A DNA stretch of 64,000 bases from Telmatactis stephensoni (lineage: Eukaryota > Cnidaria > Anthozoa > Actiniaria > Isophelliidae), in NCBI GenBank assembly GCA_029948255.1, contig JALIZF010001708.1, positions 496,001 to 560,000 on the forward strand, given 5' to 3'. Positions 49,599 to 60,428 of the stretch are shown in pieces. The notes under the pieces are model-generated. The model ran no database searches, was not told the origin of the DNA, and saw nothing but the letters and a program-made list of their open reading frames with translations. A program made the translations under genes and the position numbers. Within the stretch, counting starts at the first letter, position 1. Every line of letters starts with the position of its first letter.

Positions 49599-50568
49599 GT
49601 CGGAGCTGAAGCATGGCCATCTGGACTAAACATTTTTATGTGCACCACTTACAGCACTGTATTTACAAATCGACAAAAATTACATAAAGAAATCAGTTAA
49701 AATAAGAGTTTAATTTGGGTTAGGATAGAGTGATGTCGATTGCAAAAATAGACTAGACGCCAAATGTTGCGTTCACTCGGGCTACTTGCAAATGAGTCTC
49801 TGGTGGTAGCCCAAGTGAACGCAGTGCCTTCGGTTTACTTGCAAGCTGTCATCATAAATTGTGTTAGTAAAATTTGGGCCAAAAGAGAACAGACAACTGC
49901 TCCTGACCGAGATATTTATCCATGGACATGAAAAATTCCTTAAGTTGCTTGTTCCTCTAGCCTCCTCCGCAGGCAACACTGTTTGCTCAGTGTCTTTTGT
50001 TGGGCTTCCTGTTTAGATGAAATGTGTCGTTCTCAGTCTCCACGCGGTTAAAATAACCGCTACAAAGGAAGCCCAAGGAGGAATAATGAGTTGCCTGCGG
50101 AGGAGGCTAGTTCCTCTATAAAAGTTAATAATATTAATAACATTCAATTTATTTAAGTGTCCAATGTGTTCTATCACCTGCACACAAATAAGTCCCAAGC
50201 GTGATGATATTTTGATCCTTTCTCTATATCAGAATGCTTTTCAAGAGCCTTTCATTTTCTTCAAGAATACAAACACAATAGTTTTAATTAGTGAACAAAA
50301 CCTATTGGTATAGAAGGGGGTCAAAATGTCATCACGCTTAATTGGAGAGCACTGTTTCCTCTCTCACACAGTACCACTACACTATAATATTCTATGCATA
50401 CAAATCTCAGTTAACTAGTTTAATTGTTTTTTTTCTGAGGGGGAAAAGCGGGATGATCCAGAGAAAAACCCTTAAGTAGTAGGAAAACACCGTTTCTAAG
50501 ACCCGGGCTACCGGGCTACCCGGGGCTAACCCCCCCCCCCCCCCTTCATGCCCGAGCGGAGCCGGGCT
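49599..50568. repeat. R1: first copy of the R repeat unit
   Basis: From GGAGCTGAAGCATGGCCAT to GCCCGAGCGGAGCC; near-identical to R2 (54782-55700) and, in its right part, R3 (59459-60260). It contains a CCTCCTCCGCAGGCAAC palindromic MITE (about 49957-50110), a TTTATTTAAGTGTCCAATGT block and a GAAAAGCGGGATGATCCAGA block that look like a SINE-type repeat on the minus strand, and a poly-C tract. R1 preserves the empty BEL insertion site. Confidence 0.8.
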
Positions 50569-51723
50569 AACCCCAACTGGGTGGTACAGTGGTACGGGTG
50601 GTACGGTAGTTCGATGAGATCACGTCTATTTTTAGACGAACGCAACGAGGTACGATGAGGTATAGGGAACACGGGCTGCCCGGGCTACCCGGGCACTACC
50701 CTCCCCTCCCTTGTGTAATCAGAGGAGATCGATTTGACGGGGCCCCAGACGACCGTCAGATCTAGTTTGAGAACAGGAAGAGCGACGCCGATTCCCTTTC
50801 TTACTTTGTCAAAGACGCTCTTCTATTTGTCTACTATACTTTGTGCTCAACGTTTTTGCTCTTCTTCTGGCAAACGGATTATATATATTTACCTTTTCGT
50901 GGTCTGGTGATTCCACCTCTAGTTTCACCACTTTTCAATTATAACTAAGTGATCTCCGCGAATGATTGTAACACCACTAAAAGTAGATTTAAAAAAAAGT
51001 TTATTGAAGCAGACCGAAAATACTCTATTGTGAAGTTTAGCGGAAAAATATATAGTATAGCGACAGAACCAGTCATCCGAGTATTCAATTTATGTTAAAC
51101 AAACAGAAAAATATACAGTATAGCGGCAGAAGCAGTCACTCTACTTTATCGTCGTCAATAAGAAGAAATCACTGTTGAGTTTATACAGACAGAATTACGT
51201 TTTATCGTCTTGTCAACTGAGTCACTTATAGTTTATCGAACGAGACCGAAAATTCACTTATTAGTGAAGTTTTCAAAACAGTTTAGCGACAGAAGCACTC
51301 ATCCGATGGTTACTCTCATCCGATCCGTACTCTAAACAAGTTGAGACATGAACCTATACATGTTTACTGAAGATGTTTAGATCACCGCTAGTTTTAGAAC
51401 AACTGTAATCCGATTCTCCTAAAGTTTTTTTAGAACACCTAGAAATATATTTTTACGTACAGTTATTTCTGAGTGGACAACCAATCACGAAAGAAGTTGC
51501 AGTTGAGTGATTTTCATTTCTTATTTTATTTATTTTTGAAAAGATGATCCCTTCAGCCGGATACGAACCGACGACCTCAGGAACTACAGTCCTGCGCTCT
51601 AACCAATTGAGCTATGAAGGGAATACGTATAAAGGAGAGTTTATTTTGACCATTTATTCTCAACCTTTACGAGATTTAGAATCACTCAGGAGTTGCTGAA
51701 CCATGGTGGTTCTGACATATGAC
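50569..51723. other. Unique block between R1 and M1
   Basis: Not duplicated elsewhere in the window. It begins with GGGCTACCCGGGC-type GC palindromes, then AT-rich sequence with no coding signal. The tRNA-Tyr-like gene at 51548-51621 is the only recognised feature. Confidence 0.5.
51548..51621 (-). tRNA. tRNA-Tyr (GTA)-like gene, intronless
   Basis: The minus strand folds into a full cloverleaf. The acceptor CCCTTCA pairs with TGAAGGG (7/7). The D arm is GCTC/GAGC and the anticodon arm CAGGA-CTGTAGT-TCCTG gives anticodon GTA. The T arm is GTCGG-TTCGTAT-CCGGC. A box TAGCTCAATTGGTTAGAGC and B box GGTTCGTATCC are present, and TTTT follows within 10 bp. Eukaryotic tRNA-Tyr genes nearly always carry an intron after the anticodon; this one does not. 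It could therefore be an atypical gene, a processed copy, or a repeat-derived tRNA. Confidence 0.78.
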
Positions 51724-52677
51724 ACCCCTCACTGAATACTGGTGGTATAGTTGTCTTTTCAGTAAATAAATTGTATGCAGTTCACTGATGCACAGTAATA
51801 CACTGGAATAGAAGTAACCCTGCATGGGCACAGGGTTTGAAGGACAAAACAATTACTTATCACACCAAAAGGCACTATAATAGTACATATGGCTATTGCT
51901 TAGAATATCAAAATGAAATAAAAAGGTGATAAATGTTTTGTTTTGCAGAGCAATACTTAAGTACTACTGAAAACTTGATGTGGGATTCCTGTGGATGACT
52001 ACACACTCGGTGATAACAAAATATTTCAAAATATGAACGCTCGTGACTGCATAAGTAATAAAATTCCAGAACAGATAATTAAGGTTTTATATCCTTCAAA
52101 TTATTCTCTTTGAAGAACCAAATACAAATATCTTGACCTCATTTTGTTTCAAAGAGTAAAATCGAACATGGGAATATAATCAGTTGTCTATACATTAACA
52201 TCGTGAAAATGGTCATAGAAATTACCAAAGTCTTCCCTCTGATAGAGGGATAATTTTTTCTTGTAGCTCAGGGACCAAAAATTTATATTTTTGAGCCGAA
52301 CATGGTTCACAGCAAGTTGAAACAGTTGTTGTCACTGCCAGAAAATACACGCTCGGCAAGTTGTTTGTCAATCTTGCCACATGATAGATATATAGTCAAA
52401 TAAGAACAAAAGAATGGTTAGAATTAGGGTCCACTAATATGCATTACTTTAGTATCTATTTCACGGGTTTATGAAAACCACCCGGCTCTATCCTGTGAAA
52501 AAAATAATAAACGAATTCGAGAGTCTTTGTGGAGGAATGTTTTAGAAACTAAAGAGTTAATAGCTTCAACATTGTAGTTTGCACTACCATGTATACACTA
52601 GACCAACGTCAACAATCAGTGCTTCTTGAAAACTGCAAATTTCACAAGAATATTACTTGCCATCGGTTAAAAATGTT

Positions 52678-52817
52678 CTTCTTCTTCTTCTTCTTCTTCT
52701 TCTTCTTCTTCTTCTTCTTCTTCTTCTTCTTCTTCTTCTTCTTCTTCTTCTTCTTCTTCTTCTTCTTCTTCTTCTTCTTCTTCTTTAATTCTTCTTCTTC
52801 TTCCTCTTCTTCTTCTT
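52678..52817 (+). repeat. (CTT)n microsatellite, long allele
   Basis: About 45 CTT units with one TTTAATT interruption, 97 bp downstream of the HNMT-like stop. The M2 copy is about half this length. Confidence 0.95.
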
Positions 52818-52913
52818 AAAGATGGAAGTGCTATGAAATACCATGAAAATCTAGGTATTTGTGCTTTATCGGATTCGGTGGATATGTTCTATATGTAAAG
52901 GTTATACCGATGT

Positions 52914-53810
52914 TCATTTACTTATAACAAAAGCAGCAATTTTATTATTTTTCACTAAATGCTTTCCATCTCTGACTATGGCATGGTCACGTATCACTGA
53001 TAACACTTTGTTAACATGAACTTTATCAGCCGTGATGCGAAAATTAACGAATTGTGTGAAGAAATCCAGCAGAAGGTTTCCTTGGAGTGAGTTTTCATCA
53101 AAGACTTCAGTAACATCAATGTCGTACTCTTGTGAAAACTTCTCGCATTTCCATCCATTCTTGTTGATCACTTGGATAACGTCATCTGCATATGCGAAGG
53201 GCTTGTTCATTTGGAATTCAGCAGAGAGACCTTCATGTGCAAGTGTCTTTATAATCACATCTTTAACTTCCACTATCACAATCACATATCCATTCACATT
53301 CAACTCATTTTCAATGCAGTGCTTCAGATTTTGCTCTGGGTCCTCGAAATAAATACTGTGATGAAAATGAATTAGGTCAAACTTTGTTGCCGGTTCTTCT
53401 TGGTTGCTCATTTCTTCTTGTCTGTATTCTGCAAAGGTTTTGGAGTGAATGTCGAAGGTCGTGTTGTCATTTAGCAAGTCTGGTAAGTTTGCAGTGGCTT
53501 TCTTGTAAAGGCTGATTTGGTATGGGTTCGGTTCAACAGCACGATTGAATATCTTCATGCCTCGATGTTTGTCGTTCTTTTCGATCTCTGCCTGAGCTAA
53601 AAGCAGGATATCTATATCAACATCTCCATCTCCACTCCCAACACTCAAGATATTCAATTGACCATCACATGTTTGTAGCGCTTCTCTTATAACAGACGGG
53701 AAGCATAGCGAACGCAGATGTCTATCTTTTTCCGTTTGTCCAGTTTTTTTCTTCCATGTATCCAAACAATTCGTATAATGCTCATTGCTTTCAAAAGTAA
53801 AAGTCTCCAT
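52914..53810 (-). CDS. Histamine N-methyltransferase-like protein, copy 1, intronless
   Basis: SAM-dependent small-molecule methyltransferase of the HNMT family, 298 aa against 292 in human HNMT. The SAM-binding motif I is ILSVGSGDGDVDIDIL (residues about 54-69). The acidic motif is RAVEPNPYQISLY (about 90). Post-motif FDLIHFHHSIYFEDPEQNLK corresponds to the WDFIHMIQMLYY region of HNMT. The C-terminal VFDENSLQGNLLLDFFTQFV matches the family's G-(N/D)-L-L-x-D-F block. The substrate is unknown; cnidarian members are not proven to use histamine. The start ATG is preceded by GGCAAA. One open exon, whereas vertebrate HNMT has introns, so a retrocopy origin is possible. It differs from copy 2 at two residues only (G/E at 25, G/R near 175). 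Confidence 0.87.
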   Translation of the reverse strand: METFTFESNEHYTNCLDTWKKKTGQTEKDRHLRSLCFPSVIREALQTCDGQLNILSVGSGDGDVDIDILLLAQAEIEKNDKHRGMKIFNRAVEPNPYQISLYKKATANLPDLLNDNTTFDIHSKTFAEYRQEEMSNQEEPATKFDLIHFHHSIYFEDPEQNLKHCIENELNVNGYVIVIVEVKDVIIKTLAHEGLSAEFQMNKPFAYADDVIQVINKNGWKCEKFSQEYDIDVTEVFDENSLQGNLLLDFFTQFVNFRITADKVHVNKVLSVIRDHAIVRDGKHLVKNNKIAAFVISK

Positions 53811-54239
53811 TTTGCCAATAATATTCAGTAGACCTCATTACAAATTATAATAAAACTGCTATGGACTGTTTTGTTTTGTCTTCCCAGGAAAAGGAAACAA
53901 AAGAGTTATTCCTACCACATAGGGGCACCAGCTCAAGTCACGTGAACAGGCTCTAAGTAATGGCCGAGTGACAGCAGTGAAAAACGTCTGCGCATGTGCG
54001 CATACTGTTTTGTTGTTTTTCTACCGTTTTTATCTTGTATTTCAATTATGATATTTCTTGTTTGTTCAATAAAGTTATGAAAAAATATATTACGATGTTT
54101 TCTTAAGAAATGTGTGAGTTTTAGCTTGAAATGAAATCCTCGTGTTCTCGCCGGGTGTATACATGAAATTTCTCTTGTATACTTTTGAAATGAAATTGAG
54201 TTTACTGAGGATATTAAGTATAAATATACACAAACAAGA

Positions 54240-54285
54240 GGACGTTTCGTTGTCATCTCGACAACATCATCAGCTAGGTCTGGAA
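54240..54285 (-). ncRNA. Hammerhead-ribozyme-like core in a Penelope-type terminal region, copy 1
   Basis: The minus strand reads CTAGCTGATGA, a perfect 6-bp stem-loop (GTTGTC GAGAT GACAAC), then GAAAC and GTC. CUGAUGA, stem II and GAAA are the invariant hammerhead core; Penelope-like elements carry such motifs in their terminal repeats. Stem III would be extremely short, and stem I pairs poorly in this copy, so activity is doubtful or would need a dimer. Downstream of the GIY-YIG fragment, as expected for the family. Confidence 0.5.
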
Positions 54286-54307
54286 TAGTTATGCAATTAA
54301 TTCTAAG

Positions 54308-54310
54308 GAA

Positions 54311-54344
<34 letters not shown>

Positions 54345-54396
54345 AGCTGACTTCTTTTGTTTTCTTTTCTCTGGGGGCCACAGAACAGTCAGCCCC

Positions 54397-54428
<32 letters not shown>

Positions 54429-54436
54429 CCCCTAAG
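54308..54436. mobile_element. Hairpin MITE between GIY-YIG and hammerhead-like core, copy 1
   Basis: TATATGGAGGCGAGCCAGCC and GGCTGGCTCGCCTCCATATA are perfect inverted arms; the duplicate lies at 58360-58488. Confidence 0.8.
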
Positions 54437-54439
54437 GTA

Positions 54440-54782
54440 CTAAAGTGCAGTGGACCGCACCAAGTCAAATAATGGAACAAAGGTCTAAAATAAAATACTT
54501 TGGCCATGATTGAGTCAGATTGTTTGTTTAGGGAAGGTTTTAAATCCATGATGTACAGCATTTCGTATATCAAGCAATCCAACTTCCCACGACAATTTTT
54601 CAGAACTGTGAAATTCTTACAGAATTCTTGTGTCCAGGGTGATGGCAAGTTTGTAAATGCTTACCAATAGCCGAACCAGGGAGACAGTGCTCGTCAGTGC
54701 GTTGAAATAAGTGGTGGGCGGTATGACCCACGTACCCTGTATCACACAGTAGACATTGATATTCATTTTCACATTGGTTCGG
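54440..54782 (-). pseudogene. Penelope-like element GIY-YIG nuclease fragment, copy 1
   Basis: Minus-strand reading includes CLLCDTGYVGHTAHHLFQR (the C-x2-C...GYVG form of the GIY-YIG motif), EHCLPGSAIGKHLQTCH, and then in another frame CRGKLDCLIYEMLYI and DLKPSLNKQSDSI. The order fits the C-terminal endonuclease of Penelope-type retroelements. At least one frameshift, and the reverse transcriptase is absent, so it is dead. Confidence 0.65.
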
Positions 54783-55833
54783 AGCTGAAGCATGGCCATC
54801 AGGACTAAACATTTTTATCTGCACCGCTTACAGCACTGTATTTACAAATCGACAAAAATTACATAAAGAAATCAGTTAAAATAAGACTTTAATTTGGGTT
54901 AGGATAGAGTGATGTCGATTGCAAAAATAGACTAGACGCCAAATGTTGCGTTCACTCGGGCTACTTGCAAATGAGTCTCTGGTGGTAGCCCAAGTGAACG
55001 CAGTGCCTTCAGTTTAATTGCAAGCTGTCATCATAAATTGTGTTAGTACAATTTGGGCCAAAAGAGAACAGACAACTGCTCCTGACCGAGATATTTATCC
55101 ATGGACATGAAAAATTCCTTAAGTTGCTTGTTCCTCTAGCCTCCTCCGCAGGCAACACTGTTTGCTCAGTATCGGGTGTTGGGCTTCCTGTTTAGGTGAA
55201 ATGCGAGAAGGGATAAGAAGAGTGGGGAGAGAAGGGGGAAAGGCAGTGATGTCTCGTTCTCAGTCTCCACGCGGTTAAAATAACCGCTACAAAGGAAGCC
55301 CAAGGAGGAATAATGAGTTGCCTGCGGAGGAGGCTAGTTCCTCTATAAAAGTTAATAATATTAATAACATTCAATTTATTTAAGTGTCCAATGTGTTCTA
55401 TCACCTGCACACAAATAAGTCCCAAGCGTGATGATATTTTGATCCTTTCTCTATATCAGAATGCTTTTCAAGAGCCTTTCATTTTCTTCAAGAATACAAA
55501 CACAATAGTTTTAATTAGTGAACAAAAGCTATTGGTATAGAAGGGGGTCAAAATGTCATCATGCTTAATTGGAGAGCACTGTTTCCTCTCTCACACACTA
55601 CCACTACACTATAATATTCTATGCATACAAATCTCAGTTAACTAGTTTAATTGTTTTTTTTTTCTGAGGGCGAAAAGCGGGATGATCCAGAGAAAAACCC
55701 TTACCTTAAAGCAAGTCAGAGAACAATGACAACCACCACTTAAGGTTTCTCATCAAGTGATTTATTACACCAAACTTCCTTTTATACATCTTCATTAAAA
55801 ACACAATATCATGACCTGGCTAATAAATAAGAT
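54783..55833. repeat. R2: second copy of the R repeat unit and junction to M2
   Basis: Matches R1 from AGCTGAAGCATGGCCATCAG. Its internal CCTCCTCCGCAGGC element carries about 55 bp more (GCGAGAAGGGATAAGAAGAG onward) than in R1 and R3, so R1 and R3 are alike in this deletion. After 55700 a short stretch (to 55833) is unique to this junction. Confidence 0.75.
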
Positions 55834-56797
55834 ACCCCTCACTGAATACTGGTGGTGTAGTTGTCTTTTGTAAATAAATTGTATGCAGTTCACTGATGCA
55901 CAGTAATACACTGGAATAGAAGTAACCCTGCATGGGCACAGGGTTTGAAGGACAAAACAATTACTTATCACACCAAAAGGCACTATAATAGTACATATGG
56001 CTATTGCTTAGAATATCAAAATGAAATAAAAAGGTGATAAATGTTTTGTTTTGCAGAGCAATACTTAAGTACTACTGAAAACTTGATGTGGGATTCCTGT
56101 GGATGACTACACACTCGGTGATAACAAAATATTTCAAAATATGAACGCTCGTGACTGCATAAGTAATAAAATTCCAGAACAGATAAGGTTTTATATCCTT
56201 CAAATTATTCTCTTTGAAGAACCAAATACAAATATCTTGACCTCATTTTGTTTCAAAGAGTAAAATCGAACATGGGAATATAATCAGTTGTCTATACATT
56301 AACATCGTGAAAATGGTCATAGAAATTACCAAAGTCTTCCCTATGATAGAGGGATAATTTTTTCTTGTAGCTCAGGGACCAAAAATTTATATTTTTGAGC
56401 CGAACATGGTTCACAGCAAGTTGAAACAGTTGTTGTCACTGCCAGAAAATACACGCTCGGCAAGTTGTTTGTCAATCTTGCCACATGATAGATATATAGT
56501 CAAATAAGAACAAAAGAATGGTTAGAATTAGGGTCCACTAATATGCATTACTTTAGTATCTATTTCACGGGTTTATGAAAACCACCCGGCTCTATCCTGT
56601 GAAAAAAATAATAAACGAATTCGAGAGTCTTTGTGGAGGAATGTTTTAGAAACTAAAGAGTTAATAGCTTCAACATTGTAGTTTGCACTACCATGTATAC
56701 ACTAGACCAACGTCAACCATCAGTGCTTCTTGAAAACTGCAAATTTCACAAGAATATTACTTGCCATCGGTTAAAAATGTTTTTTTTTTCTGTTCCT

Positions 56798-56870
56798 TCT
56801 TCTTCTTCTTCTTCTTCTTCTTCTTCTTCTTCTTCTTTAATTCTTCTTCTTCTTCTTCTTCTTCTTCTTA
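56798..56870 (+). repeat. (CTT)n microsatellite, short allele
   Basis: About 23 CTT units with the same TTTAATT interruption as the M1 copy. Confidence 0.93.
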
Positions 56871-56965
56871 AAGATGGAAGTGCTATGAAATACCATGAAA
56901 ATCTAGGTATTTGTGCTTTATCGGATTCGGTGGATATGTTCTATATGTAAAGGTTATACCGATGT

Positions 56966-57862
56966 TCATTTACTTATAACAAAAGCAGCAATTTTATTAT
57001 TTTTCACTAAATGCTTTCCATCTCTGACTATGGCATGGTCACGTATCACTGATAACACTTTGTTAACATGAACTTTATCAGCCGTGATGCGAAAATTAAC
57101 GAATTGTGTGAAGAAATCCAGCAGAAGGTTTCCTTGGAGTGAGTTTTCATCAAAGACTTCAGTAACATCAATGTCGTACTCTTGTGAAAACTTCTCGCAT
57201 TTCCATCCATTCTTGTTGATCACTTGGATAACGTCATCTGCATATGCGAAGGGCTTGTTCATTTGGAATTCAGCAGAGAGACCTTCATGTGCAAGTGTCT
57301 TTATAATCACATCTTTAACTTCCACTATCACAATCACATATCTATTCACATTCAACTCATTTTCAATGCAGTGCTTCAGATTTTGCTCTGGGTCCTCGAA
57401 ATAAATACTGTGATGAAAATGAATTAGGTCAAACTTTGTTGCCGGTTCTTCTTGGTTGCTCATTTCTTCTTGTCTGTATTCTGCAAAGGTTTTGGAGTGA
57501 ATGTCGAAGGTCGTGTTGTCATTTAGCAAGTCTGGTAAGTTTGCAGTGGCTTTCTTGTAAAGGCTGATTTGGTATGGGTTCGGTTCAACAGCACGATTGA
57601 ATATCTTCATGCCTCGATGTTTGTCGTTCTTTTCGATCTCTGCCTGAGCTAAAAGCAGGATATCTATATCAACATCTCCATCTCCACTCCCAACACTCAA
57701 GATATTCAATTGACCATCACATGTTTGTAGCGCTTCTCTTATAACAGACGGGAAGCATAGCGAACGCAGATGTCTATCTTTTTCCGTTTGTTCAGTTTTT
57801 TTCTTCCATGTATCCAAACAATTCGTATAATGCTCATTGCTTTCAAAAGTAAAAGTCTCCAT
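56966..57862 (-). CDS. Histamine N-methyltransferase-like protein, copy 2, intronless
   Basis: Same 298-aa open frame and motifs as copy 1 at 52914-53810 (ILSVGSGDGDVDI SAM site, VEPNPYQ, FDLIHFHHSIYF). The two substitutions relative to copy 1 are E for G at residue 25 and R for G near residue 175, in the NVN-G/R-YVIV strand. The promoter-side 120 bp are also duplicated unchanged, so both copies may be expressed. Near-identity implies a very recent duplication or gene conversion. Confidence 0.87.
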   Translation of the reverse strand: METFTFESNEHYTNCLDTWKKKTEQTEKDRHLRSLCFPSVIREALQTCDGQLNILSVGSGDGDVDIDILLLAQAEIEKNDKHRGMKIFNRAVEPNPYQISLYKKATANLPDLLNDNTTFDIHSKTFAEYRQEEMSNQEEPATKFDLIHFHHSIYFEDPEQNLKHCIENELNVNRYVIVIVEVKDVIIKTLAHEGLSAEFQMNKPFAYADDVIQVINKNGWKCEKFSQEYDIDVTEVFDENSLQGNLLLDFFTQFVNFRITADKVHVNKVLSVIRDHAIVRDGKHLVKNNKIAAFVISK

Positions 57863-58291
57863 TTTGCCAATAATATTCAGTAGACCTCATTACAAATTAT
57901 AATAAAACTGCTATGGACTGTTTTGTTTTGTCTTCCCAGGAAAAGGAAACAAAAGAGTTATTCCTACCACATAGGGGCACCAGCTCAAGTCACGTGAACA
58001 GGCTCTAAGTAATGGCCGAGTGACAGCAGTGAAAAACGTCTGCGCATGTGCGCATACTGTTTTGTTGTTTTTCTACCGTTTTTATCTTGTATTTCAATTA
58101 TGATATTTCTTGTTTGTTCAATAAAGTTATGAAAAAATATATTACGATGTTTTCTTAAGAAATGTGTGAGTTTTAGCTTGAAATGAAATCCTCGTGTTCT
58201 CGCCGGGTGTATACATGAAATTTCTCTTGTATACTTTTGAAATGAAATTGAGTTTACTGAGGATATTAAGTATAAATATACACAAACAAGA

Positions 58292-58337
58292 GGACGTTTC
58301 GTTGTCATCTCGACAACATCATCAGCTAGGTCTGGAA
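58292..58337 (-). ncRNA. Hammerhead-ribozyme-like core, copy 2
   Basis: Identical to 54240-54285, shifted by 4052 bp. Confidence 0.5.
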
Positions 58338-58359
58338 TAGTTATGCAATTAATTCTAAG

Positions 58360-58362
58360 GAA

Positions 58363-58396
<34 letters not shown>

Positions 58397-58448
58397 AGCT
58401 GACTTCTTTTGTTTTCTTTTCTCTGGGGGCCACAGAACAGTCAGCCCC

Positions 58449-58480
<32 letters not shown>

Positions 58481-58488
58481 CCCCTAAG
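58360..58488. mobile_element. Hairpin MITE, copy 2
   Basis: Duplicate of 54308-54436 with the same perfect arms. Confidence 0.8.
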
Positions 58489-58489
58489 G

Positions 58490-58950
58490 TACTAAAGTGC
58501 AGTGGACCGCACCAAGTCAAATAATGGAACAAAGGTCTAAATAAATTGAGTCAGATTGTTTGTTTGGGGACGGTTTTTAATCCCTGATGTACAGCATTTC
58601 ATATATCAGGCAATCCAACTTCCCACGGCATTTTTTCCACACTGTGAAGTTCTTATAGACTTCTTGTGATCCAGAGTGATGGCAAGTTTGTAAATGTTTA
58701 CGAATGGCCGAGCCAGGGAGGCAGTGCTCGTCAGTGCGTTGAAATAAGTGGTGGGCGGTATGACCCACGTACCCTGTATCACACAGTAGACATTGATATT
58801 CATTTTCACATTGGTTCGGTTTTCTTTGTTCTTATTCGGAGTTGAATATATGGCATAACCCCTGCTAGAGCAAAGAGCCGTAATTACTATATCAGTATGC
58901 AAGGAGAACATAGCATATTCCTTGCATACTAATGTATGTTCACCTCGCAT
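58490..58950 (-). pseudogene. Penelope-like element GIY-YIG nuclease fragment, copy 2
   Basis: As copy 1 but diverged (GHTAHHLFQRTDEHCLPGSA, then CRGKLDCLIYEMLYIRD). Upstream of the shared part it extends into unique sequence to about 58950 with no recognisable reverse transcriptase. Confidence 0.6.
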
Positions 58951-59458
58951 TGAAATTGCAAGTCAGGGAACCGATAGTCTTTACACGGCCTTATTAAAGA
59001 CTCCTGCAAGACCCGGTTGAAAACAGAATACAAAGTTGATACCCAATGCATATGACCTAAACACACTTTCACACGTGTGGGATGCATTTGGTTCACTCGT
59101 ATGGTTTACTGCGTATATTTCTGACATGAACTGGCATAATTCAGCAACACAAATTTCTCTGTTTTAGACATTCATGAAATTTGTATTTTCGAAAACCTCA
59201 CTAATGTAAAAATAAGTCATTTATCGGCCTTCAGCTCGTGGTTATGTGCCTCTTTGTGTGTTCGTTTAGCAACATGTAGGGAGATAAATTCGTAGATTTC
59301 CAGTTCAAAGGAATTACTCTGAGTCGCGAGAGCTTCATTTCAAGTACTCCATTTAGAGTTCGATATTTGGTCAGAGTATTGGAGATCAAGCTCAAAATAA
59401 CAGCCCATTCTGAAGCTCTTATAAGTGTATAGGTATATCTCGAGTTGAAAGCTCCATT
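58951..59458. other. Unique spacer before R3
   Basis: No gene or repeat recognised. Confidence 0.4.
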
Positions 59459-60260
59459 TTCACTCGGGCTACTTGCAAATGAGTCTCTGGTGGTAGCCCA
59501 AGTGAACGCAGTGCCTTCGGTTTACTTGCAAGCTGTCATCATAAATTGTGTTAGTAAAATTTGGGCCAAAAGAGAACAGACAACTGCTCCTGACCGAGAT
59601 ATTTATCCATGGACATGAAAAATTCCTTAAGTTGCTTGTTCCTCTAGCCTCCTCCGCAGGCAACACTGTTTGCTCAGTGTCTTTTGTTGGGCTTCTTGTT
59701 TAGATGAAATGTGTCGTTCTCAGTCTCCACGCGGTTAAAATAACCGCTACAAAGGAAGCCCAAGGAGGAATAATGAGTTGCCTGCGGAGGAGGCTAGTTC
59801 CTCTATAAAAGTTAATAATATTAATAACATTCAATTTATTTAAGTGTCCAATGTGTTCTATCACCTGCACACAAATAAGTCCCAAGCGTGATGATATTTT
59901 GATCCTTTCTCTATATCAGAATGCTTTTCAAGAGCCTTTCATTTTCTTCAAGAATACAAACACAATAGTTTTAATTAGTGAACAAAAGCTATTGGTATAG
60001 AAGGGGTCAAAATGTCATCATGCTTAATTGGAGAGCACTGTTTCCTCTCTCACACACTACCACTACACTATAATATTCTATGCATACAAATCTCAGTTAA
60101 CTAGTTTAATTGTTTGGTTTTTTTTTCTGAGGGGGAAAAGCGGGATGATCCAGAGAAAAACCCTTAAGTAGTAGGAAAACACCGTTTCTAAGACCCGGGC
60201 TACCGGGCTACCCGGGGCTAACCCCCCCCCCCCCCCCCCTCCCCCTTCATGCCCGAGCGG
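59459..60260. repeat. R3: third copy of the R repeat, cut by the BEL element
   Basis: Matches R1 from CACTCGGGCTACTTGCAAAT to ATGCCCGAGCGG, where the LTR begins. The poly-C tract is longer than in R1. Confidence 0.8.
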
Positions 60261-60397
60261 TGTTGTGAGCATTGTTAAGTTTATGTTTACGGATACTAAT
60301 TGTAATTAACTACGTCATAGAGGCGCGCGAGCGCGTTGACGACAGGGAATAAACGCACACGAACCAGAACCTTCGTTATGTTACTTTAATCGTAACA
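60261..60397 (+). repeat. BEL/Pao 5' LTR
   Basis: Starts TGTTGTGAGC and ends CGTAACA, 137 bp, immediately before a primer-binding site. The bases before it (AGCGG, 60256-60260) are the probable 5-bp target duplication; the other end lies outside. Confidence 0.82.
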
Positions 60398-60398
60398 T

Positions 60399-60414
60399 TG
60401 GTGCCGAAACCCGG
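60399..60414 (+). other. tRNA primer-binding site of the BEL element
   Basis: TGGTGCCGAAACCCGG, the typical BEL/Pao primer site, two bases after the LTR. Confidence 0.8.
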
Positions 60415-60428
60415 CCTTATAGACGAAC

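Larger units (their letters stand above)
51724..54782. repeat. M1: first copy of the HNMT-carrying duplicated unit
   Basis: From CCCCTCACTGAATACTGG to TTCACATTGGTTCGG; near-identical to M2 (55834-58820). The coding parts are offset by exactly 4052 bp. The main length difference is the CTT microsatellite. Confidence 0.85.
55834..58820. repeat. M2: second copy of the HNMT-carrying unit
   Basis: Near-identical to M1; shorter CTT tract and a few small indels (for example TTAA lost near 56180, and 16 bp lost near 58540). Confidence 0.85.

Noticed and set aside
52589..52819. Poly-phenylalanine/serine open frame
   Set aside because: Translation of the CTT microsatellite; the M2 copy changes it freely.
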